This document shows positions 1 through 13,379 of a stretch of 64,000 nt of DNA, piece by piece. Both the position numbers and the translations under genes were made by a program. The notes beneath the pieces were generated by a model that saw only the letters and a program-made list of their open reading frames with translations, did not search any database and was not told the origin of the DNA. The stretch's first letter is position 1; the number at the start of each line of letters is the position of its first letter. This stretch comes from Pleurostoma richardsiae (taxonomy: Eukaryota > Ascomycota > Sordariomycetes > Calosphaeriales > Pleurostomataceae), in contig JANBVO010000041.1 of the NCBI GenBank assembly GCA_030052745.1, forward strand, positions 124,001-188,000, read 5' to 3'.

Positions 1-334
1 CCCGGAAAGGTGGGACTAAGAAGCGGACGAGCCAAGATGGCCTTCCTTCCCGGAGGAGAGAAACTCGAACGCCGGCGTGATCTAGATTGACCCCTTAACT
101 AGGTACATAACTCCCCCCTACAGCCAACAATATATCAGACCAAGCTGTCTATACCGCCAATAAAGTCCGACACCAGAGCGCATAAGAGACCCCGGGGTAT
201 CGATGGACAGGACACGGCCCAGCAACAGAAAGCGAGACCATCATACACTGGGACGAAAAGTGTCTCTCCATGACGCGCTATGTTATTCTCGTTGGATCAG
301 TAAGGACTCCACGTGTGGTATGGAGCCGCTGAAT
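1..334. other. 3' flank of the PDAT gene, no gene seen
   Basis: This lies beyond the PDAT stop codon at the window edge. I see no supported coding sequence. It probably holds the 3' UTR of the minus-strand gene. Confidence 0.5.
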
Positions 335-2301
335 TCATTTTCCTCGATCATCTTCCTCATATATTCCGACCTTGTCCGCATATTCGCGGATATCACTGAC
401 GATATAGTCACTGATCGAGCTGCCTCTTCCAGCAGCTACTCGCAATATCAACTCATTCAAGTTCTGGCGCCCCAGAATATCAACATGATCGGCAGTGTTT
501 GGGCCCCCGCGCGGGTTGAACCTTTCAGGCTCATGAGGCATCTCAACGACCGTGACTTTCGCGCCAGCCGGATTGTAGCGCTTCATTTGCCAGCCCTTAT
601 TGCACATATAGCCGGTGCTCAATATGTTCACGGTACCGTCCCCTTCGCCCATAATCACTCCATGATCGACCTCGCCTTTGGTGAAACCGGTGTCAATAGT
701 GATGTTGAGGTTTCTATGAAGCGGCGTCTCGGGGCTTCTGTAGTAGTAACCTCTCTCCGTCGGCTTGCCCACGCCGTAGAAGCAGTATATTTTGAGGCTT
801 GGGGCCAATGGCAGTCTCGTCTCAAGAGGGTTGATCCACTTCCTCGGATCTTGCTCGTTGGCTTCCACCTCCGCCGTTGTATGAGCTACGCCATGCGAGT
901 AGCTCCCCTTTATCATGTCCTGGTACCAATCCTCGGTCGTGTTGAACAGATACTCCATAGCCGCGTCCACTGTGAAGTTGCTATTCGGAGTGGTCCAGTT
1001 GAGACCCTTGCGGAAGTTGAGGAAAGAACCGAAGGACGAGACCTGGCCGGGCCGATCATCTGGCGCCCAGGTCAAGTTTCCCCAGACGGCATTCCCCCCT
1101 AGGGGAAGCATAGAGGAGATACCAGGCATGGCGCGAAAGATCTCCGCTCTCTCCTCCTTGCTCAAGAACTTTTCCAGTCCGTATACCGCAAAGGCGTTCA
1201 ACTGGGCCGTATCCCGCATCTCGCCAGATAGGACGGCACTGACGTCCTTCAGGGCACCAAGCATGCAGCCAGAGATATTGATCCAGGACTCAACATAGTC
1301 CTCGACCCAACCGTCCCCACCGCGACCGCCTTGGTCGGAAGAGACCCAATGGAAGAAGTAAAAGAGCACTTGACTTCCCATACTGTGAGACACGAGGACG
1401 ACCTTCCGATGCGATGTCATGACCGCCATCTCGATGTACAATTTCAGTCTTGTGAAGTACTGGTCTCGCACTTCGAGGTTCGGGTATGATAGTCGCCAGT
1501 CGTAGGCAGCTGTGTAGGAATTAGTCGGATCGTAACCCAGAGATGCAAGGTTCTCGACGATCTTGTTCCAGATCCAGTATCCCGTGATGAAGAAGTCCGT
1601 GGCATCAAAGCCCTGGGCGGCCCGCAGCTTGATGCCCGGTGGATCCAATCCAGTCCGTTTGTCAAGCATGATATGCTTCTTCCAGACCTCCTTGTCTAGG
1701 ACCAACGCGCTCATCATGCTCCAGGAGCCCCAGAGTCGCTTCCGGAAATATGGGCGAGAGATGTTAACTGTCCCCCACGATTCGAGTCCTGTAGAGATCA
1801 CCCCGGGTATCATGATGATGGGATGGTGGGCGTCTAGGCCCTCGCTTCGCGCCTTGATACCGACAGAGAACGCGTCATAGCTCTCGAGAAAATCACGCTC
1901 GCCCTTCTGCAGCGATTATCTAGTCAGGATGCGAAAGAGACAGGATAATAGTTTGTGGTAGACCGATAGGGGAAACACCATACCACTAGATCGCGCATGT
2001 CCTTGACGAAGCCCGCTGGCAGAGCGTCGAAAAGGCTGTCCATACTCAACTCGCCAAACTCGGGAAACTCGATCAAGTCATTGGACTTGGCGAAGAAGCC
2101 TGCGGCGATGATGCCGAATAGGCTTCCCAGCAGGAAGATGGCAGTGGTCCTGCGCTTGCGCACCTTCGACTTATGATGGACAACTTTGACTTTCTCGTGG
2201 GCCACGGGGAGCTTGTCGGGACTCTCGTCGCGAGGGGTCGAAGCGGAAGACTCAGACGGCGTGTCGGTGCCGACGATTCGGCGACGGAGGGTTGTAGCCA
2301 T
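335..2301 (-). CDS. lro1: Phospholipid:diacylglycerol acyltransferase (PDAT, Lro1 type)
   Basis: Two exons, 2301-1984 and 1906-335, give about 629 residues. The intron (1983-1907) has a GTATGG donor and a TGCAG acceptor, and phase is kept. The N-terminus is a basic cytosolic tail followed by one membrane helix near residues 52-71, as in yeast Lro1, an ER type II membrane protein. The lumenal part matches the LCAT family. It has the IPGVISTGLESW block, the lid-region GYDPTN, the nucleophile elbow SHSMG with Ser near residue 281, the GEGDGTVN block, and a likely catalytic His (HVDILG) near residue 580. The family moves an acyl group from a phospholipid to diacylglycerol to make triacylglycerol. 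The length is normal for fungal PDAT. The gene is divergent from naa30 across about 1 kb. The function is assigned from family conservation and I am confident of it. Confidence 0.95.
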
Positions 2302-3345
2302 CTCCGGTGTCTAACATGCCTTCTGAAAACAAATCCAACAAGGCACGACCACGAAAGGGGAGGTCCACGGTTCGCACCAAGTGCGGGCGTAGCCTACGCC
2401 CGAGTGTGAACTCGGCACGGCAGATGAACTGTCGAGTGTCGATTTGTCCGAGCCTCTCCACACTTCTCAGCTGTCAAGAGACCCTTAGCCCGGGCTCTTC
2501 TAGTGCTCCCTTGCCAACGAGACACGGTTAGTCTGCGGTAAACGGATGCCGCGCTGTTGTATCGGTTTGAGGGACGGCTGGTTAGTGGGTGACAGATCGC
2601 GCCTGGCGTCGAGACATGGCTCCCGGTGGTACCTTAAGTATCTTCCTGTTTTGGGTATCGCTTGTTCAGCCTTCGCCAGCTCTACGTCACAGGACGCTCG
2701 GTCGGTGGGGACCGAGCCGCCCCAGCTCAGAAATTGTACGTACAGTACTCTACTGTATTGTGGACATTTGTGCATCTTGATGTGCCTCTGCTTCTCCGTA
2801 CCACGTACTAGTAATTAGAGGTACGGAGTACCTACCTAACTACCTGCAGTAGGTAAGTACCGCGCTCGAGCTGAATAAAAGTGGACCGCACGGTAGCCCT
2901 CATAGGCCTCGAAGGTGGGTAGACTGTCCAACTTGGTGGTCGATTGCATGTGAAAGTTCGAGGTACAGTGCTCAGGCTCTTGTAGGGCTTCACCCAATCC
3001 AAGACCGAAGTGCCGGCATAAACTCGAACAGAGGCAGACAATTAACTTGTTGAGTGGTTAAGGGGATCGATCTTTAGGATCTGAGGCCAGTCAGCTTCAC
3101 ATTCAGACTCCACTGTCAGCGTCTCGACGTGTCTCTCCTCGGGCGCCCCTCTTCCGCCCTAGGTAGTTCGTGATCGCTGACTTCTCCATCCCGCTGCGGT
3201 GGACCGAGGGTGGGCTAGGTGTCATGATCTAACTAAGACCTTAATAATAACCCACCAAACTCGACGCATCTTTGCACCTTTGTCACCGCGTCTACTGACT
3301 TTTACAACATTCTTCTTCTTGACGCGCCTCTGCTGGCCGGCGGGC
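2302..3345. promoter_or_regulatory. Divergent intergenic region between lro1 and naa30
   Basis: About 1 kb between two divergent starts, so it should hold both promoters. It carries TACAGTACT at 2741, GTACGGAGTAC at 2821-2831, and a run of TACCTA/TAGGTA words just after it. No convincing coding sequence is visible. Confidence 0.5.
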
Positions 3346-3989
3346 ATGGAACTTGCGCATCTCACCGAACTACCCGGCGACTTGCGCTACATCCAGTACG
3401 AGCATGGCCTAGAAGAAGAGTACCTCCCTGCTATCCGGACGCTCATCTCCAAGGACCTGAGTGAGCCGTACAGCATCTATGTCTACCGATACTTTCTCTA
3501 CCAATGGGGCCATCTCTGCTTCATGGTAGGTGGGCCGCCATCCTTCACTCTCCCACAAGTCACACGCATGCAGGACAGGTATTAATTCTAGCGATACAGG
3601 CCTTGAATCCTGCCGATTCGTCCCTCATCGGTGTCATTGTGTGCAAGCTCGAAACACACTCGTCGCACTCACCACCGACTCGTCGCGGATACATTGCGAT
3701 GCTGGCAGTGGCCTCACCGTTTCGAGGTCGAGGTGTTGCGACAGCACTCGTTAGGAAGGCCATTGACGCCATGGCGCATCGGAATGCAGATGAGGTGGTC
3801 CTTGAGACTGAGGAGACAAATGTCCCTGCCATGCGATTGTACGAGAGGCTCGGATTCTTACGATCCAAAAAGCTGCACCGCTACTACCTGAACGGCAATA
3901 GCGCATACCGACTGGTCCTTTTGCTGAAGTCGGTGGATCCGGACGCAGCCACTGACCTGGCCCTTGATGATGGCGAGCGGCGCAGGTAG
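3346..3989 (+). CDS. naa30: N-alpha-acetyltransferase 30, NatC catalytic subunit
   Basis: Exons 3346-3525 and 3600-3989 give 189 residues. The intron has a GTAGGT donor and a GATACAG acceptor. The N-terminal half has the hallmark [14 protein letters not shown] (residues 38-51) that binds substrate in Mak3/Naa30. The GNAT core follows, with RGYIAMLAV (beta 4) and the acetyl-CoA loop RGRGVA (residues 102-107), then [18 protein letters not shown] and RYYLNG. NatC acetylates N-terminal Met followed by a hydrophobic residue, acting on nascent chains at the ribosome. The length is close to yeast Mak3 (176 residues). The start chosen is the first ATG of the conserved reading frame; the frame stays open upstream but has no family similarity there. 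Confidence is high. Confidence 0.94.
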
Positions 3990-5043
3990 CATGTCGCTGA
4001 GGTTCCGAGCCTCTCGAAAGATAGTGGCGGAATCTTCTTGGGGAATGATTCCAACTGTAGCTTGGTTCCTCGCGATGGCTTGCGGTCTTTCGAACCCATT
4101 GGACATTGGATTTTGTGGGTATTGGCATCAACGACTCTGTGGCATTGTTGCAGCATCCAGGGAAAGCATGGATTACATCTAAGGGTGGACACCAGGCGTT
4201 AGTGGCCATGACATCCTTGAAGACCTTGGAAACGATGCGTCTCCTGGATCGATACGTTCTCAGCCTATTGGAAGATGTAAAAAAAGGTAACCATGCTCGG
4301 CTGCCAGACTAGCTTGTCAATGGGATGAATTGCCTCTGCACAAGGTTAGGTACACTATCTTAAGACTCTCAAAAGGTTTCTTGTGTCATCTGAGGTTTAC
4401 GACGATGGTTACAGGTAGGAGCCGCCCGACACGAATACCGACCATTCTACCGTGGTACTGCAACGCTACATATCGTGCAGGGTATACACGTCTACTAAAA
4501 AGGACAAGGAGCAGAACAGGCGGTGCAACCATCGCCGCCGTTTACATTTGCCGATCCAAGTCTATAGCGACACACCTATCTCATATTCCATCCCCCCTTG
4601 TCTCGTGACGTTCGTATATAGAGCATCCCCTCCATTTGCCTCAGCTGAGGATTGGAGCTAGCACCCAAGCGTCTCTCGGCTACCAAAGGCCGAGTCCTCG
4701 CTCTCCGCGCCGCGTCTATCAGATCAATGACGTTATCTCGACCTAGGAGACTCCAAAAAGGGGCCAACGGGTTTGGATTCGATAGCCCGGCTCGAATGTC
4801 GTGGTGTCCGTATGAACATTCCTCTCCACAGGGAGCCACTGCTGCCATTGAATACATGCCCGTCTAGCCTGGATGCGGTGAGGATAGCTGGATGGAGGGT
4901 GAACTTGTCATGGACACCCGCACAACGGTTGAGAAGCTCTTCGAATCATGACGGCGACTGAATGACTAGACTGTGAATTCCCAATATGTTTCACGGGGCG
5001 CTCGTTGGAGAGAATTGAGTGGGACGTGGACAATCTGGACGCG
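3990..5043. other. Convergent gap between naa30 and bud20, no gene seen
   Basis: About 1.05 kb between two 3' ends. Short open frames exist on both strands, but none resembles a known family or has a supported exon structure. Confidence 0.4.
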
Positions 5044-5508
5044 CTAGGACATGGCCACATCCTCAGACGGCGACTTTCCAGGGCGATTACTGCCAATCCC
5101 CAAGCCAATGGCAGCCTCTGCCTCCTTTTGCGTGTAAGGTTCCTCACGCAACTGCTTGACTCTGAAGGGTAAGACGTTAGAAGCAACATGTATGTGAAAG
5201 GAACTACTATAGGGAGACCGTACCTTCGCTTGTGAGGCTTGCCTCTGCGATGCACAACAAGGCTAGCCTCCGTCTCGAACCATTTCGCACACTCTATGCA
5301 GTAGTGCCTGCCTAGTCCGGGGAGGTCTTCGGGTGCCTTCGTCTCCTTGTGCTTGGCGAGGTGCTTAGGAGACTGAAGATCGGCCTTGATCTGGTCGATA
5401 TCCCTAAGGCCCGTTAGTCAGCGGTATATTGAGACATGGATTCGCACTCGGGGCTCACCTTGTGTATCGCCTGGTCTTCGTCCTTGTCCGCTTGTTTGGG
5501 ACGCCCAT
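5044..5508 (-). CDS. bud20: Bud20/ZNF593-type C2H2 zinc-finger protein (pre-60S export)
   Basis: This small gene is split into exons 5508-5459, 5403-5224 and 5161-5044, giving 115 residues. Introns run GTGAGC..TTAG and GTACGG..TTCAG, and phase is kept through both. The start is a basic stretch (MGVPNKRTRTKTRR), followed by a DIDQI block. A single C2H2 finger has Cys52, Cys55, His68 and His74 in the C-x2-C-x12-H-x5-H spacing of Bud20, inside GRHYCIECAKWFETEASL. After it come HKRRVKQL and EEPYTQKEAEAAIG, both conserved in Bud20/ZNF593. The family binds pre-60S particles and helps export them from the nucleus. No exon is longer than 180 nt, so simple open-frame searches miss it. The assignment rests on the continuous match across all three exons. 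Confidence 0.93.
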
Positions 5509-7560
5509 GATGCCGTTAAAGAACAAGAACCAATGTCTTCTTCACCTTTTAGCAGCAAAGCTCGAGTTTCCTGATCTGTATATATGGAGACAAGTGGGAG
5601 TAGTGATCAATATGACACGTCCGGGATGTAGGCGCCTTGACAAGGCTGTGAGCCTACGAAGAAAGACGGTGGTTGAAAATACAGTCTTCTAGGTGCATAA
5701 ACGCATTGGACCAATGAACGCGCTGCGAAGCACAGACCCATCTTATTCAGTAAAATACCTAGCTAGGTACCTAAGTAACCAACGGGTGCATTACATAAGC
5801 CAGAACTTTGTCCACAGGCTTGGAGGAGGCATCCAGACTTCGAAGACTGACAGTACGGATTGCAGAATTACCCAGACCAAGTGCAACCTCTGGATCTAGG
5901 TAGGTATTGATCGCCAATGCGGAGATGGTATTGACTTAGCTTGAAATATGTACCTAGCCGAGAGAGGCCTTACACAGTAAGGCCCCGAGCCCGGAGGTCA
6001 TGCGGAGGCTGCGGAGGTGATCGAAGATACGGTATCTCCCTCGTAACACCTTCGCCGCCGATGCCGAAGGCTCGTCGACCGAGCTGGAGGACTGTCACCC
6101 GCCCCGCCCAGGCCTGCCAAGACAGCACGCTTTTTGCCAGGTCTCCAGTCTAGGTCAGGTCTACAGGCCGGAAAATTTTCCGGCTTTGGAGTTCTGCGTC
6201 AGCCGGACGAGGAAATTGATACGTTTTAATGTATCCCACTCCGGCGGGCCAGCAGTAAAATCGGCCACTGCGGAGGCTGGGGTACCTACACACCTACCAA
6301 CTCTGGGCATGCGCTATAGGACAGTAGCGTTCCATCTGCCCGCGGAGCATGTTAGTGCAGGGTTTTTGAGGCGCGCGTTGTTCCTTTCAACGCAGAGAAC
6401 AATACCGAGGTCATCCTAGTCGCCGCTTCTCTCTGGAAGTAACTACGGTGAGGCAGTAGTGTACAGTAACAGGAGGCCTGTGGTTGGGTGAGGCGAGTAT
6501 GTTTGGGTAGGTAGGGTGTGGATGTAGAATCGTAGACATCTTAACCGACATGGACCGGGTGGCCGGCAATGAGGCATTTGTTACTGACATCAAGACAGCA
6601 CAGTAAGGATAGGTGAAATTGTGTGCCAGTGAGCGAGCACCGCAGGACCATGAAGCGTACCAAATGACGCCCCAGTGTTGGGGACGTCCTGTCCCTTTAA
6701 TATCACCTTATGTCTCTCTCGTCAGTAAGTTGTAGGTAGTGGTTGTCTCATCTCACGCATGATGAGGTCAACCGAGGGGGTGTTGATAGGAACCACGGTA
6801 AACATGATGTCGACAGCAAGCAAGCACATGTTACTTGAATTGCTAGCTAGGAGCTTCGAGAACCGATTGACATGTCTCCTCCCTGTCCTTCGAGCTCACT
6901 GCTCCCTCCATGAGCAACAACACAATTTGCTCACATGCTGGAGAAGGGCGGGTAGAACAACAAAACAAATAAAATACTGTTCGTAGACCTAAACATATCC
7001 TTTAAGGAAGTACGGAGGTATTGCTGCACTTTTCACGACCGTAGGCCCGAACTCATCCGCGGCTTCTGGCATCCCTGCGTGACGCTTTTTGCTCTGCGCC
7101 ATCTGAATGCCAGAAAATAATCAAGCTCGTCTGATTCGTCCGCTGGCCCGTCGTCTTCTTCGTCATAGCCGAGAAACTCCTGGTTCTCCAGGTCAGCTTA
7201 TCTTCACTGGAAGTGGGGCTCAGAAGCTGCACCGCGCACTGGACTGCCCGCCATTCTGACCAACCAGGGCTCAGATATTCAAAGCACACCGAGAATTCCG
7301 CCCGGCTTTTTCGGCTCGGCCGTGGTGAAAATTGCGCGCTTTGCCTCGTGAAGGTTGGCCACCTCCCTTAGTGCGAGTATTATCTAATAAAGCCCCCACT
7401 GGGTGTGCGGCTATCTCTGCGAACTTCCGCTTCTCTTCTTTTCTCAAAAACCAGCTCCTCTCCTCTCCTCACCACACCTCCCTTCATTCTCTTCCTCCCA
7501 GCGTGGGATGACTTCTTGACCTGGAATATCTGAGCGGTATCAATTGACTGATTTCCCACC
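5509..7560. promoter_or_regulatory. Divergent intergenic region between bud20 and aco1
   Basis: Two kilobases between divergent starts. It contains TACCTA-type words at 5757-5777, an 18-nt near-duplicate (5896-5913) of a sequence at 11415, and a perfect 18-bp palindrome at 6167-6184. About 70 nt of pyrimidine-rich leader (7430-7500) lies just before aco1; CT-rich leaders are common at strongly expressed fungal genes. No gene was recognised. Confidence 0.45.
6167..6184. repeat. Perfect 18-bp palindrome GCCGGAAAATTTTCCGGC
   Basis: Each half is the exact reverse complement of the other, with no spacer. It sits in the 2-kb intergenic region upstream of aco1. It could be a binding site for a dimeric protein or simply chance; nothing else in the sequence decides. 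Confidence 0.6.
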
Positions 7561-10431
<2,871 letters not shown>

Positions 10432-11724
10432 ACTCAGTCTCGGTGGGAGCATATGATCCCAGATGGCGCATTGCTTGGTGCGTAAGCTCCGAGGGCATGA
10501 GCGTCAGGCTGGGCCGCAAACATTTGCTTGGCCGTCTATTCCCCAAAGGCTGGCCGTAAACTGGCTAGGTTCTGCAGATGCCTGGTGCCCACAGCTTGAG
10601 GGTGTTATCCTCCTGTCCATTGCATGGCACAGGGCTTGCACATATTATTCGGGTGCCGTTGGAGACGTCATGACGGAAAGGGCGTGGTGTTGCATTTGGA
10701 ATGATTACCCTTGAAACTGGTAGTTGGACTCGCGGTTTTGTTGCGTAGCTCTCTCTTGTTGTATCAATAAATACTGTTAAAACATGGCTGATGCTACTCG
10801 GACTATGCTCCATTTATATTGAAATTGTGTGTCAAGGAGCAATTTGTGGCTGCTGCGTCCTATGCTCGGATATTCATTAACCTACTAGCTCCTCACCTGT
10901 GATACTCTATAAGCTACTTCGTAACCGACAGCTTATCCTAACTAGGTACCTACCTACCAACTGCCCCGGCTCGCTCACTCTCAACCTACTTGCAATCCTA
11001 GACTTACTACTGTCACCTCACACCCTGTCTATTTCCCTCTCACAAAATCGCTTGATCACACATGTATTATGTGCTGTACACTCTGAATATATCGTTCTGC
11101 AGACCATAGTATAAATGATAGCATTTCAGAACATCGTCAAGCGCTTAGGTGCATGATCGATTACGACTCTCCAAGGTATGGATCCAATCCGAATAACGAC
11201 TCTCTCTGTACAACGCCATAGCTTATGGGCCGAATGAAGGGCCCTTTCTCCTGATGTTGGTGTCATAGTAGAAGAACGTAATGCAAGTTATGCAACTAGC
11301 AATATTTCAAGGCAAAGCCAAGTTCTTTCGTGTGTGGCTCTATTCTTACCGTGCACTCTCTTTGTGCAATATCGTAAGGTACTGTGGCGTAGGCAGTCTA
11401 GCTAAGGTAAGTACCTAGGTAGGTATTAATCGTCCTATCAGTCACATGCTGATAAGCATCAATCCAAAGCAAGATAAGCGTAGAATCGCCAAAGGTGTCC
11501 TCGACGGCGTGAATAAGTGTCTGTCATCCTTCCGCGAGAGTTCCATGTCCATTGTTGTGCTCTCCATTCCCTGTGGTGCGCCGGCTAGAGCTCTCTTGTA
11601 TCCAGCAGCCACATCCGCCATGGTCAACCGTATTCGAGCATTTTAGTCAGTAACCTGCACGCCTCCGGTATCCCTTCACCCTTTTGTCGCGTGCCGCCGA
11701 ACTACGAGTACCGTTCCTCCGAGG
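10432..11724. other. Intergenic region between aco1 and rbd2
   Basis: About 1.3 kb between tandem genes. The first part should be the aco1 3' UTR. It holds TAGGTACCTACC-type words near 10942-10960 and 11404-11427. A short minus-strand open frame (about 11627-11442) has no recognisable family and I do not call it. Confidence 0.4.
10766..10771 (+). terminator. Candidate polyadenylation hexamer AATAAA for aco1
   Basis: AATAAA lies about 335 nt after the aco1 stop on the coding strand. Fungal poly(A) signals are loose, so this is suggestive only. Confidence 0.35.
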
Positions 11725-12837
11725 ATGGCCCCCCCAGGTGTCACCGGTTTCAGTACCCTCCGTGCCAGATCCTACGTTTTCCGGCTGCCACTGTTCACAC
11801 GTGCCGTCGTTGGGATAATAGGCCTCTTCTGGCTTCTGAGCTTGCAGGATGTGTGGGACATCAGGCAATGGGGAGCGTTGATCCCGGACGAGATAGGCTT
11901 CGGAACAAGTGCGTTTTCCTTCCTCCTAATAACCCGTCCTCCTGCTTCTAAAGGCAAATATCTGAGAGTCGAGAGAATACATGGATCGAGGTTCGAGCTG
12001 ACTGAGAATGTCTCGGTGATTTAGTATACCGCACGAATACTTTCCCTCTCATTCATCTCAACCTCCTCCATGCGATCATGAATGTCCTGGCCCTTACACC
12101 CCTAATGGAACGATTTGAATCCGAATACGGAACGCTCACGTCCCTCGCGCTCTTCTTCGGCCGTGAGTCACTTCCGAAGCCTACCCTTGCCCCCGCGAGC
12201 GATAGATAATGAGCGTCTGATATGCTATAACTGCAGCACTGTCAACAATCCCAGCCTTCCTCTACCTAATCCTAGAGAAGGGGATTTTGCACGGAAATAC
12301 ATCGGTAATGGGAGCTAGGTAACGAACCTCTGTTGCATGAGTCCATGGAGGTAGTCGCTGACGAGTCTCGGTATGCGCAGCATCTGGGTCTTCCTTCTTC
12401 TTGGAATGGAGGCTATTCGTACCTACAGGACGAACCCGTATCTGGTCATTGGGACGCACCACGTACCAACGTGGACAACGCCACTGGTATTGGTGCTGTT
12501 CGTGTCAGCTTTAGTGCCGAACACGAGCTTCTTGGGCCATCTCAGCGGGCTGGCTGTCGGTTATTTGTGTATGTCCTCATGTCCCCTTGAAAGGCATCCT
12601 ATGGAGTTCCGAGGCTGACATGCCATCATAGGCGGGATGGGGTACATGCGATTCCTCGCGCCACCAGAGAAGGCGCTACGCTGGGTTGAGGCCAAGCTCA
12701 AGCTTCTCCAGATCCTGCCGCACTATGTCAGCGTCGACCAGAAGACATATGGGCGATTTGGGGTCCTGCCCAGCACTGGCAGCTCGAGCGGAACCCCGTT
12801 GGGTCTCGTTGGATCAACTCAGAGACTGGGCCCTTGA
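11725..12837 (+). CDS. rbd2: Rhomboid family intramembrane serine protease (Rbd2 type)
   Basis: Five exons: 11725-11908, 12025-12162, 12237-12318, 12381-12568 and 12632-12837, giving 265 residues with phase kept. The start MAPPGVTGF precedes the first hydrophobic helix (VGIIGLFWLLSL). Rhomboid features follow: RTNTFPLIHLNLLHAIMNV, the catalytic Ser135 in GNTSVMGASIWVFLLLG (split by intron 3), and the catalytic His188 in FLGHLSGLAVGYL. The family cleaves membrane proteins within the bilayer in the Golgi. In Aspergillus and S. pombe, Rbd2 is needed to activate the SREBP sterol and hypoxia regulator. That role is inferred here by homology. The C-terminal tail after residue 200 is short, hydrophilic and Ser/Gly-rich. 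Confidence 0.92.
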
Positions 12838-13379
12838 AACGGGTAACAGCTGGCGTGCATGCATCCCCGGGCGATCCATGTGCATTATGCTGTACACAGT
12901 TTTCATCGGTGTCATGCTAGGATTTTTTTACCATGTCCACCCATGACCTGAAGATGGCGGCCAAGTAGATATTCCTGTTAGAGATCCGCAGTGGGATGGC
13001 ACGCTGGGTATTTTCGAAAGGCTCGAGTTTTGGTAGCATTGGTAAGCTACATGGCTCCCTCAACTGTTCGTGATAGGAGCCACTGGATACCTGAGATTGA
13101 GGGGTGAATGCATGTATTTCACTAGAAGCCAGAGCTCTGTATTATAATGTTAATTATATATGGGACAAGCCTGCATACCTATATTCCAAGTTCGATGTGA
13201 AGTAACAAGAGCACATTGATAGATATTTAAGCATGTAAGAAAACGGGGTTATGCAAATGTGCGTTAATTGGCGACGCGAGCGCGTCTAAGTTACCTTGGA
13301 GGGATCTGCCTATGGCCTCCAAGCTGGCTTCATCTGACCGTTTTTGAGCAGCTTCTCCAACAACACAAACCGGCCCAAG
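12838..13379. other. Intergenic region between rbd2 and gaa1
   Basis: A gap of 542 nt between tandem genes, AT-rich around 13120-13260. It should hold the rbd2 3' UTR and the gaa1 promoter. No gene is visible. Confidence 0.4.

Noticed and set aside
203-1102. A 299-codon plus-strand open frame opposite lro1
   Set aside because: It lies antisense to well-conserved LCAT-family coding sequence and has no motif of its own.
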